Below, piece by piece: positions 28,877-38,677 of a stretch of DNA of 64,000 nucleotides. The stretch is from CAYFLR01 sp964343805. GTDB taxonomy: Bacteria; Bdellovibrionota_B; Oligoflexia; CAYFLR01. The position numbers and the translations under genes are program-made. The notes under the pieces were generated by a model. That model was not told where the DNA came from. It ran no database searches and worked only from the letters and a program-made list of their open reading frames with translations. The stretch covers positions 5,314 to 69,313 of the forward strand of contig CAYFLR010000028.1 of the NCBI GenBank assembly GCA_964343805.1, read 5' to 3'. The first letter of the stretch is position 1. The number at the start of each line of letters is the position of its first letter.

Positions 28877-29908
28877 ATGAAATCTCTGGAAAATATAATT
28901 TCTCTACTCGAGGCAGACCTTCGAAATGAGCTTGACCCCCAATGTGCATCTACCCAAATCAATGGTCTTGCAACTTTGGAGGGAGCCAAAAAGGGAGATA
29001 TAACTTTTTATCATAATCCAGCCTATTACAAGCAAGCTCTAGTTTGTCAGGCCTCTGCCATTATAAGTCATACCCCTATTGAATTTGAAGATGGTGAAAA
29101 TGCTCCCTTGGTTCTGCTCGTCCATAATCCCTACGTTGCCTGGGCAAAAGTAGTTCAATTGTTTTATCCCATTACCCATAGCCAAACAGGAATTTCTTCT
29201 GATGCCACGGTTCATGAAACGGTTAAAATGGGAGAAGGGGTCGTCATCTATCCTAAGGTGCACATTGACAAAAATGTGACCCTTGGAGATGGTGTGGTTA
29301 TATATCCTGGCTGTCATGTAGGGGAGTCCTCAGTGATAGGGGATCGAACCATTCTCTATGCCAATGTGAGCGTTTATCATCAAGTCTCTATCGGGCAAGA
29401 TACCATCATTCATTCTGGGTCTGTTATAGGAGCAGATGGATTTGGTTTTGCTCCAGACCGGGATAAAAATTGGAAAATACCCCAGATAGGGACTGTGAAG
29501 ATAGGGAATCATGTTGAGGTTGGAGCCAACGTCTGTATTGATCGAGCTGCATTAGAAGAAACGATCATTGAGGATTATGTAAAATTAGATAATCAAATTC
29601 AGATTGCCCATGGGGTAAAAATTGGTCATTCTTCTATGATTGCCGCGCAATTTGGAGCTGCCGGAGGAGCTCAAATTGGCAAGCGGTTTCTTTGTGGAGG
29701 GCAAGCCTCCGTTTCTGGTCATGTTAATGTACCTGAAAGTGTCACCTGTGGAGGGCGTACCGCCATTACGAGAACCCCCCAAAAGGGAGAAACGGTTATG
29801 GGATATCCTGCTATTAAAGCCAATGATTGGCGCCGTTTGCAGGTGTATCTAAAGAAACTACCTGAAGCTTTTGCTTCTTTGAAAGAATTGAAGAAAAAAC
29901 TAAAATAA
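28877..29908 (+). CDS. lpxD: UDP-3-O-acylglucosamine N-acyltransferase
   Basis: LpxD adds the N-linked hydroxyacyl chain in the third step of lipid A synthesis. Residues 1-95 are the uridine-binding domain (GLATLEGAKKGDITFYHNP). The remainder is a left-handed parallel beta-helix of hexapeptide repeats. GADGFGFAPD and the catalytic His in NQIQIAHGVKIG are intact. The C-terminal helix (about 325-343) is Lys-rich. Length 343 is standard. The start is seven bases after skp. Confidence 0.96.
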   Translation: MKSLENIISLLEADLRNELDPQCASTQINGLATLEGAKKGDITFYHNPAYYKQALVCQASAIISHTPIEFEDGENAPLVLLVHNPYVAWAKVVQLFYPITHSQTGISSDATVHETVKMGEGVVIYPKVHIDKNVTLGDGVVIYPGCHVGESSVIGDRTILYANVSVYHQVSIGQDTIIHSGSVIGADGFGFAPDRDKNWKIPQIGTVKIGNHVEVGANVCIDRAALEETIIEDYVKLDNQIQIAHGVKIGHSSMIAAQFGAAGGAQIGKRFLCGGQASVSGHVNVPESVTCGGRTAITRTPQKGETVMGYPAIKANDWRRLQVYLKKLPEAFASLKELKKKLK

Positions 29909-29929
29909 TAAAGAGAGAATGGATTTAAC

Positions 29930-30367
29930 ATGGAAGCTAAATTAGGAATCCAAGAAATAAAGAACTATCTACCCCATCGATATCCCTTTTTGCTTATCGA
30001 TCGTGTCATAGAATTGAGCCCTGGCAAATCAGCTAAGGGTTTAAAAAATGTCTCTGCCACCGAACATTTTTTTCAAGGTCATTTTCCTGATAATCCAATT
30101 ATGCCAGGAGTCCTACAAATCGAAGCATTAGCTCAATTGGCTGCTATCTGTGGATTCAGTGCCAATGACCCAGATAATCCATTAAAAAACTGTGTGTTGA
30201 CTGGCATTGAGAAAGCTCGGTTTAGAGAATCGGTGGTGCCAGGGGATCAGTTACAATTAACCTGTGAACTAACTAAGCAAAAGGGAATGTTTTGGTGGTT
30301 TCAGGTAGAAAGTACCGTGGAGGGTAAAACCTGTGTGAGTGCCACACTTTCCGCAAAAATGTTTTAG
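29930..30367 (+). CDS. fabZ: 3-hydroxyacyl-ACP dehydratase FabZ
   Basis: FabZ removes water from 3-hydroxyacyl-ACP in fatty-acid elongation and so competes with the lipid A pathway for substrate. The hot-dog fold motifs are present: catalytic His in PHRYPFLLIDRV (about residues 14-25), GHFPDNPIMPG and the catalytic Glu in VLQIEALAQLA (about 62-72). Length 145 matches the family. The gene sits between lpxD and lpxA, a widely conserved order. Confidence 0.96.
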   Translation: MEAKLGIQEIKNYLPHRYPFLLIDRVIELSPGKSAKGLKNVSATEHFFQGHFPDNPIMPGVLQIEALAQLAAICGFSANDPDNPLKNCVLTGIEKARFRESVVPGDQLQLTCELTKQKGMFWWFQVESTVEGKTCVSATLSAKMF

Positions 30368-30382
30368 TAGTGAGGAGCCTGT

Positions 30383-31171
30383 ATGAGTAATATTTCACCC
30401 AGTGCGATTATTCATGAAGGAGCCACCATTGGTGAGAATGTAGAAATTGGCCCCTTTACCCTTATTGGAAACAATGTAAAAGTTGGTAGCGGTACCAAAA
30501 TTGGCTCTCATGTGGTTATAAACGGACATACCACTTTAGGAAAAGATAATACAATTTATTCCCATGCAATTATTGGCAGCGATCCTCAAGATCTAAAGTA
30601 TCAAGGGGAGGAGTCTTACCTTGAGATTGGAGATGGTAACAAAATCAGAGAATGTGTAACCATCAATCGTGGAACTGAAGGGGGCGGGGGAGTAACCCGT
30701 ATTGGGAACGGTAATCTGTTGATGGCGTATGTCCATATTGCTCATGACTGTCAACTAGGTAATAGGACAATCTTTTCTAATACAGCCACGTTGGCAGGTC
30801 ACGTGGAGGTCGGAGATGGAGCTGTTGTATCTGCCGCTACCTGTATTCATCAGTTTGTTCATATTGGAGCATTGAGTATGGTGGCTGGTGGATCTATGGT
30901 CAGTCAAGATGTGGCTCCTTATACTACAGTCCAAGGTGATCGTGCAGTAATGAGAGGGCTTAATTTAATCGGCCTAAAAAGAACGGGTCTGTCTAATGAA
31001 GAAATTCACAAATTAAAAGAGGCTCATCGCTTTTTATTTAGAGCCAGTTTAAATGTGGAAGAAGCCGAAAAACAAATCAATGAGGCAAATATTCAAAGTA
31101 AAGAAGTGGATTACTTAGTCAACTTCGTTAAAAGCTCAAAACGTGGTATTTGTCGACCTTCACAAAGCTAA
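30383..31171 (+). CDS. lpxA: UDP-GlcNAc acyltransferase
   Basis: LpxA catalyses the first step of lipid A synthesis, adding a 3-hydroxyacyl chain to UDP-GlcNAc. Hexapeptide repeats fill residues 1-190, with the catalytic His in YVHIAHDC and the signature TLAGHVEVGD. The helical C-terminus holds GLNLIGLKRTGLS. At the acyl-length ruler position equivalent to Gly173 in E. coli this protein also has Gly (in MVAGGSM), which would fit a long (C14-type) chain; this is an alignment by eye. GAGGAG lies close before the ATG. The gene abuts msbA without a gap. Confidence 0.96.
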   Translation: MSNISPSAIIHEGATIGENVEIGPFTLIGNNVKVGSGTKIGSHVVINGHTTLGKDNTIYSHAIIGSDPQDLKYQGEESYLEIGDGNKIRECVTINRGTEGGGGVTRIGNGNLLMAYVHIAHDCQLGNRTIFSNTATLAGHVEVGDGAVVSAATCIHQFVHIGALSMVAGGSMVSQDVAPYTTVQGDRAVMRGLNLIGLKRTGLSNEEIHKLKEAHRFLFRASLNVEEAEKQINEANIQSKEVDYLVNFVKSSKRGICRPSQS

Positions 31172-32974
31172 ATGAAATTATACCTATCTTTACTTTCACG
31201 GATATTTCAATATCGAGCCCACTTTCTACTGGGGCTAGTATTTTTATTACTATATGGACTCTTCTCTTCTCTTTTGATTTCAGTGGTGGGGCCCATTTTT
31301 TCTTTTCTTTTTTCCCTTGGAAGTGAATCAAATGTGGAACTGGGGTCTCTGTTTCCGGTTAAGGTCCAGGAACTCTTTTTTGAAGGGATCTCTTTCACAA
31401 TAGCTAAAGAGCGCCTCATTGCCTATTTTCCAGTGGTTTTGATTGCTCTATCGGTTCTAAAGGGGGCCACTGCTTATTGTCAAAATTATTTAATGGGAGT
31501 GATTAGTCAGAAAATAATAAGGGATCTTCGCAACGAAATTGTGAGTCATCTGATCAGTTCTAAAAAATCCCTTTTAGATCAGCACAAAGTTGGCAGTCTT
31601 ATCTCCTTGGTTGCTAATGACACCATTATCATTCAGAATGCTTTAGTTAAAACCACAGGACAGTTTTTTAGGCATCTCCTTCTCATAGTTTTTTATTTAA
31701 GTTTAGTGCTTTGGATTGATGTAAAACTCACTCTTTTTTGTTTTTTAGTGGCTCCTCCAATCGCTTTTTTTATTTCCAAAATAGCCGGACAAATTGAAAA
31801 TTACGCTCGTCTCATTCAAGAGAGATTAGGTGATATTGTCGCCTATGCTTCAGAAATGATGGGAGGGAAATATGTGATCAAGGCCTTTGCAGGAGAACAT
31901 CAAGAAGTTTTTAAATTTAATAAGTACAACTCCTCTATCTACCAAACTTATCGAAAATCAATTTTTGTTCGTACAGTATTTGCTCCAGCCATGGAGTTCA
32001 TTGCATTGGCTCTGTTTGCTTTGATGGTAATATATTTAAAGGTCCAGGTAAAAGATGGAAGTCTTGACATCTCAGGTTTGTTTACCTTTGCCGCTATTAT
32101 GGGCGCTATGTTTCAGCCTATTAACGGAGTTTCTACAATTTATGTAGCAATTAAAGAAAGTGTTGGGGCTCTCACTAATTATCACAAGATTATTAAAAAC
32201 AAGGATGATATTGAAAATGAGCAGGGGGTATGCCCCCAAGAGCCTATTAAATGTATCGAATTAAATAAGCTCGATTATCTGTCAAAGGATAATCATATTC
32301 TAAATAAAATAACTTTTGATATGGCTGATGGTCTTTGGCTAGCTATTGTGGGACATAGTGGATCTGGTAAATCCACATTGGTGAGGATGTTGTTTCGACT
32401 CTATGAGAATGATCAGCCAGGCTCAATTCAAATCAATCAACAGGACATTTTCAAATACTCCTTGGAATACATAAGACGTGAAACAGCATTTGTTTCCCAA
32501 GATGTTTTCCTATTCCAAGGTTCGATAGATGATAATATAAGATATGGCAGTGATCACCTTACAGAGCAGGCTGTAAAAGAGGTTTTAGAGATAACCCAAG
32601 CTTCATTCATCAATAATTTGCCTGAAGGTTTGAATTATAATTTAGAAGTGGGTGGGGCCAACTTATCTGACGGACAGCGACAAAGGCTGGTGCTTGCGAG
32701 AGCTCTTTTAAAAAATGCATCGGTGCTCATATTAGATGAGGCCACTTCGGCTCTCGACCTAGAAACAGAAAAGTTGGTGATGGAACGTGTGGTAGAATAT
32801 TGTCGAAAGCACAAAATGTTATTGATCACCATTGCCCATCGTTTGAATACTATTAAAAATGCAGATAAGATTATAGTTCTTGAAAACGGAGAGCTTGTTG
32901 GGAAAGGGAATCACCCGGAATTAATTGACTCTTGTAAGGTATATCAACACTATGTGGAATCGTTCAATACGTGA
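31172..32974 (+). CDS. msbA: Lipid A exporter-type ABC transporter (MsbA-like)
   Basis: This single-chain half transporter has six membrane helices (about residues 10-320) and an ATPase domain (about 350-600). Walker A is GHSGSGKST, the signature is LSDGQRQRLVLARALL (Asp where most have Gly in LSGGQ, a common variant) and Walker B is VLILDEATSALD. The switch His is in TIAHRLNTI. Its place between lpxA and lpxK supports core-lipid A flipping, though multidrug-type transporters look alike. The ATG follows the lpxA stop directly, and the end overlaps lpxK. Confidence 0.85.
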   Translation: MKLYLSLLSRIFQYRAHFLLGLVFLLLYGLFSSLLISVVGPIFSFLFSLGSESNVELGSLFPVKVQELFFEGISFTIAKERLIAYFPVVLIALSVLKGATAYCQNYLMGVISQKIIRDLRNEIVSHLISSKKSLLDQHKVGSLISLVANDTIIIQNALVKTTGQFFRHLLLIVFYLSLVLWIDVKLTLFCFLVAPPIAFFISKIAGQIENYARLIQERLGDIVAYASEMMGGKYVIKAFAGEHQEVFKFNKYNSSIYQTYRKSIFVRTVFAPAMEFIALALFALMVIYLKVQVKDGSLDISGLFTFAAIMGAMFQPINGVSTIYVAIKESVGALTNYHKIIKNKDDIENEQGVCPQEPIKCIELNKLDYLSKDNHILNKITFDMADGLWLAIVGHSGSGKSTLVRMLFRLYENDQPGSIQINQQDIFKYSLEYIRRETAFVSQDVFLFQGSIDDNIRYGSDHLTEQAVKEVLEITQASFINNLPEGLNYNLEVGGANLSDGQRQRLVLARALLKNASVLILDEATSALDLETEKLVMERVVEYCRKHKMLLITIAHRLNTIKNADKIIVLENGELVGKGNHPELIDSCKVYQHYVESFNT

Positions 32975-34070
32975 CCGTTTGTTTAAACTAAGTTGGCAAA
33001 AGATTCTTGAGGATCCTAAGAACAGCTGGTTTCTCTCTCCTTTGATAATTTTAGCCGAGCTCTACAAGTATTTGTTAAAATTGTGGAGAGGTTTTTATAA
33101 AAACTACTTTTATTGGAAATGGGAGGGTAAAGGTGCTGAACCGGCAGTGATTTCGGTGGGAAACATTGTTGCTGGAGGGACCGGTAAAACCCCTTTTACC
33201 ATTCGATTGGCTCAAATGTTTGCTGATCGAGGTCTGAAGATCGCTATAATTTTGCGTGGGTATGGTCGTCAAATCCAGGACCCTAAGAAGATAATTAGAT
33301 TGTCCCCGGAGGAAGCACTTAAAGAACGGGCTGTTATTGAAGCTGGAGATGAAGCTGTTTTATTGGCTAGGCAACTTCCTTTCGTCACCGTATTTTCCTG
33401 CCCTAAGCGAAAGCGAGTGATTGAAAAACATGGGGCTGAGTTTGATCTATTTTTGATGGATGATGGCTTTCAACATTTAAAAGTAAAAAGACATTTTGAT
33501 TTTGTGTTGCTCAACAGTTCTCGACCTTTTTCCAATGGATATTGCTTTCCCAGAGGATTATTGCGCGAATCTATCGACTCTTTAAAATATGCTGATGCCT
33601 TGGTTCTCACCCATTTTCATGCAAATAATAGAACCCTGCGTAATAACTTTAACTTGCCAATGATTAAGACATCCCATCAGGCAAGTAGATTGAGGCTTAT
33701 TGGAGCCATGGAAGACAAAGCCCCTGGCTTTTTAAAAGATAAAAGAATTCTCGCTTTCTGTGGTATTGCCCATCCTGATTCTTTTAAGAAGTTGCTGGAA
33801 GAGTACGAGCCGGGGTTTATCTACTTTGAATCATTTGCGGATCATCATCATTACGTGGAAAAAGATTGGGAGAATTTACAAAATTTGAAGAAAAGGAAAC
33901 GCATTGACTTGATGGTGACCACTGCGAAAGATGAGGTGAAAATACCTGCTAAGTGGTTGAAAAAGATTGGGAATATTTATAGTCTTGATATTGAGGTTGT
34001 TATTTCTCCAGAAGATGAGATAATTCTTAACAATTTAATGGAGCCCTATCTAATATCGAAATTAGGCTGA
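32952..34070 (+). CDS. lpxK: Tetraacyldisaccharide 4'-kinase
   Basis: LpxK phosphorylates the lipid A precursor at the 4' position on the inner membrane. The Walker A version of this family, GNIVAGGTGKTPF, lies at about residues 70-82, and the partner region DLFLMDDGFQHLKVKR at about 165-180. An N-terminal amphipathic stretch should bind the membrane. I prefer ATG 32952, which overlaps the msbA end by 23 bases, over the TTG 32925; the longer form adds only nine unusual residues. No strong ribosome site is visible, so coupling to msbA is likely. Confidence 0.93.
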   Translation: MWNRSIRDRLFKLSWQKILEDPKNSWFLSPLIILAELYKYLLKLWRGFYKNYFYWKWEGKGAEPAVISVGNIVAGGTGKTPFTIRLAQMFADRGLKIAIILRGYGRQIQDPKKIIRLSPEEALKERAVIEAGDEAVLLARQLPFVTVFSCPKRKRVIEKHGAEFDLFLMDDGFQHLKVKRHFDFVLLNSSRPFSNGYCFPRGLLRESIDSLKYADALVLTHFHANNRTLRNNFNLPMIKTSHQASRLRLIGAMEDKAPGFLKDKRILAFCGIAHPDSFKKLLEEYEPGFIYFESFADHHHYVEKDWENLQNLKKRKRIDLMVTTAKDEVKIPAKWLKKIGNIYSLDIEVVISPEDEIILNNLMEPYLISKLG

Positions 34071-34077
34071 GGAAGCG

Positions 34078-35424
34078 ATGAGAATAGTCATTATTGGTGC
34101 GGGGAATGTTGGTTATAATCTGGCTCGCCGGTTGTCCTATGAAGATATTGAAGTCAGTGTCATTGAATCCAGTTTAAAACAAATTCGACGAATCAAAGAA
34201 ACTTGTGATGTATTTGCTATTCATGGAAGTGGAGATAGTCCAGAGTTTCTGATAGAAGCTGGAGTAAATGAAGCCGATGTGGTTTTGGCTGTTACTAATC
34301 AAGATGCAGTCAATGCAATGGCCTGCTACTTTTCTAAGACTTTGGCACCGGAGTGTATAACTCTCGCTCGGGCACGAAATCAAGATTATTATAAATACGA
34401 TTACTTTTTTAATAAAGCCCACCTCAATATCGATCAATTGATTAACCCAGAATTGATTGCGGCAGATTCTATTTTAAAGTTGATATCCATTCCAGGAGCC
34501 TGTGAGGTCTCAGAGTTCTTAGAGGGGAAAGTCAAATTGGTGGGTTTTTATGTGGGTCGTGAAAACCCGATAGTGGGTGAAACTTTGGAATCTCTTTTTA
34601 GAGAGAGAACCCGTAAAAACTTACTCATTGTAGCTATAAAAAGAGGGGGGAAGCTGATTATTCCTCGAGGAAATAGTCAGATTCGAGTGAATGATATTAT
34701 CTACTTTCTGACCAAAGGCCGTGGAGAATTAAGGGCCTGTGATGTGCTTGGATACAGTAAGCGAAGATTGACTCAAGTTATGATTATGGGTGGAGGAAGT
34801 TACGGAAAGTTCATTGCTTCCAAGTTAGAAACTGAAGGAATTGACTGTAAGTTAATAGAGCGTAATCATGACAAGTGCAATGAGCTAGATCAAATTTTAA
34901 AAAAGACCATTGTGATTCATGGAGATGCGACCGATCAAGAACTGCTCCATGAAGAGAATATTGAAAAAATGGATGCCTTTATTGCTGTGGCCGATGATGG
35001 TCCCTTAAATATGCTTGCCTCTGTCATTGCAAAAAAAGCCGGAGTTAAGCGAACCGTTGCTCTGACCAATAAAAAGGCCCTCTATCATTTAGGTCAGGAC
35101 ATTGGTATTGATATCAGTATCAACCCCCAGTTGGCGGTGACTAATGCCATTTTGCAGTTTATTCGTAAAGGTAAAATCATTTCGGTCCAAACCTTAGCCG
35201 ATGAAAATGCCGAACTACTGGAATTTGTAGCCGAGGAGAGCTCTTCTTTGGTGGGAGTTCCCATGAAAGATTTGGAACTACCTAAGAATGCTTTGGTGGG
35301 TATTATTGAACATGAGGGAGATATTAAAATTCCCACGGGTGCTGATATCATTCATCCAGGAGACAAAGTGGTAATTTTTGCAACAGAATCCGCCATGAAA
35401 GAAGTGGCCAAGGTTATTTCCTAG
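34078..35424 (+). CDS. trkA: Trk K+ uptake regulatory protein TrkA
   Basis: TrkA is the cytoplasmic NAD-binding gating ring for the Trk potassium channel. It has two RCK units, each with a Rossmann start (IIGAGNVGYNLA at the N-terminus and IMGGGSYGKFIA near residue 238) and a C-terminal TrkA_C subdomain. Length 448 is standard for the double-RCK form. GAGGAAG precedes the ATG. The gene follows lpxK by seven bases and precedes trkH by 20, so K+ uptake is probably transcribed with the envelope genes. Confidence 0.95.
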   Translation: MRIVIIGAGNVGYNLARRLSYEDIEVSVIESSLKQIRRIKETCDVFAIHGSGDSPEFLIEAGVNEADVVLAVTNQDAVNAMACYFSKTLAPECITLARARNQDYYKYDYFFNKAHLNIDQLINPELIAADSILKLISIPGACEVSEFLEGKVKLVGFYVGRENPIVGETLESLFRERTRKNLLIVAIKRGGKLIIPRGNSQIRVNDIIYFLTKGRGELRACDVLGYSKRRLTQVMIMGGGSYGKFIASKLETEGIDCKLIERNHDKCNELDQILKKTIVIHGDATDQELLHEENIEKMDAFIAVADDGPLNMLASVIAKKAGVKRTVALTNKKALYHLGQDIGIDISINPQLAVTNAILQFIRKGKIISVQTLADENAELLEFVAEESSSLVGVPMKDLELPKNALVGIIEHEGDIKIPTGADIIHPGDKVVIFATESAMKEVAKVIS

Positions 35425-35444
35425 CAAGGCAGACAAGGGCTCAT

Positions 35445-36914
35445 ATGTTTACCTCTGTACTATTTAAAATAATCGGCAGCATATTAATGGCTACAGGGCT
35501 TGCCATGTGCGTTCCCATGGTTTTTGCCTTGGCTGTTGATGAAATTGCTGCCGCAAAAGGTTTTCTTTATTCTGCGATGCTAACCTTTTCAGTCGGCACT
35601 CTGCTCTTTTTTATATTTAGAAAATCAAAAAGTGATGAGCTCAGACCCAAAGAAGGCTTCTTCGTCGTGTCTGGAACCTGGTTTCTAGTAAGTTTAGCCG
35701 GCGGCCTTCCCTTTTATTTAAGTGGAGTATTTCCGGATCACTCATTTACCTCATTTGTCAGAGCCTTTTTTGAATCTGCCAGCGGTTTTTCCACTACGGG
35801 AGCTACCATTTTTACTGATGTAGAGGCGCTTCCTAAAGCGATCTTACTCTGGCGTTCCATTTCTCACTGGCTAGGGGGTATGGGAATAATTGTGCTCTCC
35901 TTGTTGGTCCTTCCCTTATTGGGTGTGAGTGGGTTTCAACTCTTCCGGGCTGAAGCACCTGGAATCAAAACTGATATGTCACGAATCCACCCTCGCATCA
36001 AAGATACTGCCCAAACATTATGGTTGGTGTATTTGTTTCTCACCTTTGTTGAAACTATTTTGCTCTGGCTGGGGGGGATGAGTTGGTTTGATGCAATCAA
36101 TCATGCTTTTGCTACTATGGCCACCGGAGGGTTCTCTACTAAAAATAATAGCATTGAATATTTCAACAGTCGTTATATAGAGGGAATCATAACTCTTTTT
36201 ATGTTTATTGCCGGTGCTAATTTTACTCTTCATTATTACGGTATGAGAGGGAAGTTGGTGGCCTATTTTAAAGACTTTGAATTTAGATGGTACGTAGCCA
36301 TCTCTTTGGTGGCGGCCACTTTGATAGGTGTCTCTCTTTGGCATTCGGGAACTTCCATAACCGATGCCATTTTTCTCTCCTTCTTTCAAGTGGCAACAAT
36401 AATAACCACCACGGGCTTTTCTTCGGCTGACTTTGAGCTTTGGCCTCGACTGGCATTGCTCACACTCCTTATGCTGATGTTTGTAGGGGGATGTGCAGGT
36501 TCCACTGGCGGGGGAATCAAAGTAATGAGAGTCGTGCTCTTTTTTAAACTCGCTTATTCTGAATTATTTAGGTTGGTGCATCCCAATGCAATCAATCGAG
36601 TGAAAATTGGCTGGCAACCCGTGAGTGAAAAAATGGCTTTTCATGTTTGGGGTTTTCTCTTTTGGACGCTAGCGGTGTTTAGCATCAGTTCTATGCTTAT
36701 ATTTATGTCCGGAGTTGATTTTGGCTCCTCTCTTTCTTCCGTCATTTCCTGCTTAGGGAATATTGGTCCCGGTTTTGCCTCCATCGGTCCTTCAGAGAAT
36801 TATGCCCACTTTTCTCCCTTTGTTCATCTGGTTCAGATTTTTTGTATGATCACAGGGAGGTTAGAACTTTTCACGGTCTTAATTCTTTTTGCTCCTGCTT
36901 TTTGGAAAAACTAA
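35445..36914 (+). CDS. trkH: Trk K+ channel subunit TrkH
   Basis: TrkH is the ion-conducting membrane subunit, with about ten to twelve helices arranged as four M1-P-M2 repeats. Pore-loop glycines are visible in each repeat: SGFSTTGAT, MATGGFSTKN, TTTGFSSADFE and CLGNIGPGF. The sequence GCAGSTGGGIKVMR matches the intramembrane loop. Length 489 is standard. It follows trkA in the usual order and ends at the start of the amidohydrolase gene with no gap. Confidence 0.95.
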   Translation: MFTSVLFKIIGSILMATGLAMCVPMVFALAVDEIAAAKGFLYSAMLTFSVGTLLFFIFRKSKSDELRPKEGFFVVSGTWFLVSLAGGLPFYLSGVFPDHSFTSFVRAFFESASGFSTTGATIFTDVEALPKAILLWRSISHWLGGMGIIVLSLLVLPLLGVSGFQLFRAEAPGIKTDMSRIHPRIKDTAQTLWLVYLFLTFVETILLWLGGMSWFDAINHAFATMATGGFSTKNNSIEYFNSRYIEGIITLFMFIAGANFTLHYYGMRGKLVAYFKDFEFRWYVAISLVAATLIGVSLWHSGTSITDAIFLSFFQVATIITTTGFSSADFELWPRLALLTLLMLMFVGGCAGSTGGGIKVMRVVLFFKLAYSELFRLVHPNAINRVKIGWQPVSEKMAFHVWGFLFWTLAVFSISSMLIFMSGVDFGSSLSSVISCLGNIGPGFASIGPSENYAHFSPFVHLVQIFCMITGRLELFTVLILFAPAFWKN

Positions 36915-37718
36915 ATGAACATTGATATGCATACACATGCTTTTCCTAAGGGATGGTTTGAAGCGGTGTGGAGCTATTTTGAAACAAGGGGTTGGGCTGT
37001 CCATCGACAATATGTGGGAGATATTCAAAAGACTCTGACCTCACATGGGATAGATAAAGCGGTGGCACTTAGCTATCCTCATGCCAAGGGTGTTGTTCAG
37101 AAGTTAAACCATTTTATGATTCAATTAGTAAAAGATCATCCCTTCTTTATTGGTTTTGGAAGTGTACATATAGATGAAGATGATTTTGACTCTATTATGG
37201 ATGAGGTTTTTCAAAACTTATCTGGTTTTAAGTTTCAGCCTCTGGTTCAGTGCTTTGACATTAATCACTCTAAACTAGATCCGCTTTATGATCGCTGTGT
37301 GGCGCATGATTTTCCCATTCTCATTCATGCAGGAACGGCTCCCACTGCCAATGACTATGTTGGTTTTAAACACTTTCAGACGTTGATGAAAAATTATCCA
37401 GATTTGCGGGTTTGTGTGGCTCACTTAGGTGCCTTTGAGTGTGAAAAGTTTTTACATCTATGTAAAGATCATCCCAATATGTATCTAGATACGGCTATGA
37501 TTCAGGTTAAATGTGAACTTCTTGACACCTTCTATCATGGTGATGAAGATCTGCTTAAATCCTGTGCCGACAGGATTTGTTATGGATCTGATTGGCCCAA
37601 TGTCCCTTATGATTATCAAGAGTGCCTAGCCAGTATCGAACGTTTCCCATTTTCGCAGAAAGAGCGACAAGCTATGAGAGGTGTTAACGGAGCACGGTTT
37701 CTTAAACTATCTATTTAA
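36915..37718 (+). CDS. Amidohydrolase 2 (TIM-barrel metal-dependent) family protein
   Basis: MDMHTHAFP-like start (residues 3-9, HTH metal ligands), LIHAGTAP near residue 135, a His in VAHLGAFE and the terminal Asp in CYGSDWPNVPY match the amidohydrolase-2 fold found in 2-amino-3-carboxymuconate-semialdehyde decarboxylase-type enzymes. The substrate cannot be told from sequence. It starts directly after the trkH stop and ends overlapping the convergent protease gene by eight bases. It is cytoplasmic, with no signal peptide. Confidence 0.8.
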   Translation: MNIDMHTHAFPKGWFEAVWSYFETRGWAVHRQYVGDIQKTLTSHGIDKAVALSYPHAKGVVQKLNHFMIQLVKDHPFFIGFGSVHIDEDDFDSIMDEVFQNLSGFKFQPLVQCFDINHSKLDPLYDRCVAHDFPILIHAGTAPTANDYVGFKHFQTLMKNYPDLRVCVAHLGAFECEKFLHLCKDHPNMYLDTAMIQVKCELLDTFYHGDEDLLKSCADRICYGSDWPNVPYDYQECLASIERFPFSQKERQAMRGVNGARFLKLSI

Positions 37719-38676
37719 TTTGCTCTAGGATAGACGGGTATTTAGTTAATTCAAACTCTTTAATAACACGGTAACTGGAGACATTTCTTACATAATAAGA
37801 AGGAGGTCGAGACTCTTTGGGGGCGGTTTTAAACTTCTTATCTGAAAAATGAATGCCTGTAATCAATCCGTTTTCTAAAAAGATGGGAGAGCCGCTATTT
37901 CCATAGAAAACATCGATGGCATACTCACTGTACATATTATAGGCACTGAGTAGGTTTTTTTCAGGGGTGATAACATTGATAGATCCAGTGCTGTAGGATA
38001 GCCCCCTTCTATTTTTTGTGTCAATGGGATAGTAAAAGCGGTTTTCCATGCTCTTAAGTTGGTTTTCAGGATACTTAGGAAGGGGAGTTCCTATAGTGAA
38101 AACTCGAAGAGGCACATTAGGTAAAGTAGAGCTGAGTTGCAGTGGTTTTGTATTGACTAGTGATTTGTCAATTTTCAAAAGGGCCACATCGAGGTCATCA
38201 TCGTGAACCTTCTTGCCATCAGGGCTTTTATAAGACCCTACTTTTATTACCTGAAAATTATATCTATCTTCAATAGGACGGCTGCTTCTCCACCACCTTG
38301 CGGGTGTCATGCGACCGGTTTTTATCCATAATTTCAATAAGTCGGAAGAGCAATCTATTGGAAGCTTTAAAGGTTTGGTTAGGCAATCTTCAATTGTATG
38401 CCGTGCTGTTAATAAATAGCCATCTTGGGATATTAAGAAGGCTACCCCTCTGTAGCGGTTATTTGCCTTAATGTTCCAGATGTGAAAGATCGATTTCTGA
38501 AACTGTTCATGTTGAAATTTTGTGGAAAAGTGCTTTTGCCAGAGGGCAAACTCGGGGTGCCCTGGCGAAATAAACCCCGCCTCTTTCGTTGCAGAGGTGG
38601 ATTTATTTACTCGCTTGCAATGAAAAGTAAAGAAAAGAATTATAAAAATTGCTAAGTATTTAAATATATATTTCAA
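37711..38676 (-). CDS. Trypsin-like serine protease, exported
   Basis: The catalytic pattern of the S1/trypsin fold is visible: His in LLTARHTIEDC, Asp in DDDLDVALLKID and Ser in YGNSGSPIFLENG. The N-terminus is a hydrophobic export signal (FKYLAIFIILFFTFHCKR). A Cys follows at its end, so it may be a lipoprotein, although the lipobox FTFHC is poor. The start is TTG at 38676 on the minus strand, with GAGGA about 14 bases before it, so expression may be weak. It overlaps the convergent amidohydrolase end by eight bases. The single long domain lacks a PDZ, unlike DegP. Confidence 0.75.
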   Translation of the reverse strand: MKYIFKYLAIFIILFFTFHCKRVNKSTSATKEAGFISPGHPEFALWQKHFSTKFQHEQFQKSIFHIWNIKANNRYRGVAFLISQDGYLLTARHTIEDCLTKPLKLPIDCSSDLLKLWIKTGRMTPARWWRSSRPIEDRYNFQVIKVGSYKSPDGKKVHDDDLDVALLKIDKSLVNTKPLQLSSTLPNVPLRVFTIGTPLPKYPENQLKSMENRFYYPIDTKNRRGLSYSTGSINVITPEKNLLSAYNMYSEYAIDVFYGNSGSPIFLENGLITGIHFSDKKFKTAPKESRPPSYYVRNVSSYRVIKEFELTKYPSILEQIK

Positions 38677-38677
38677 T

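Noticed and set aside
34071..34077. c-di-AMP riboswitch before trkA
   Set aside because: The intergenic gap is seven bases; no structured leader is possible.
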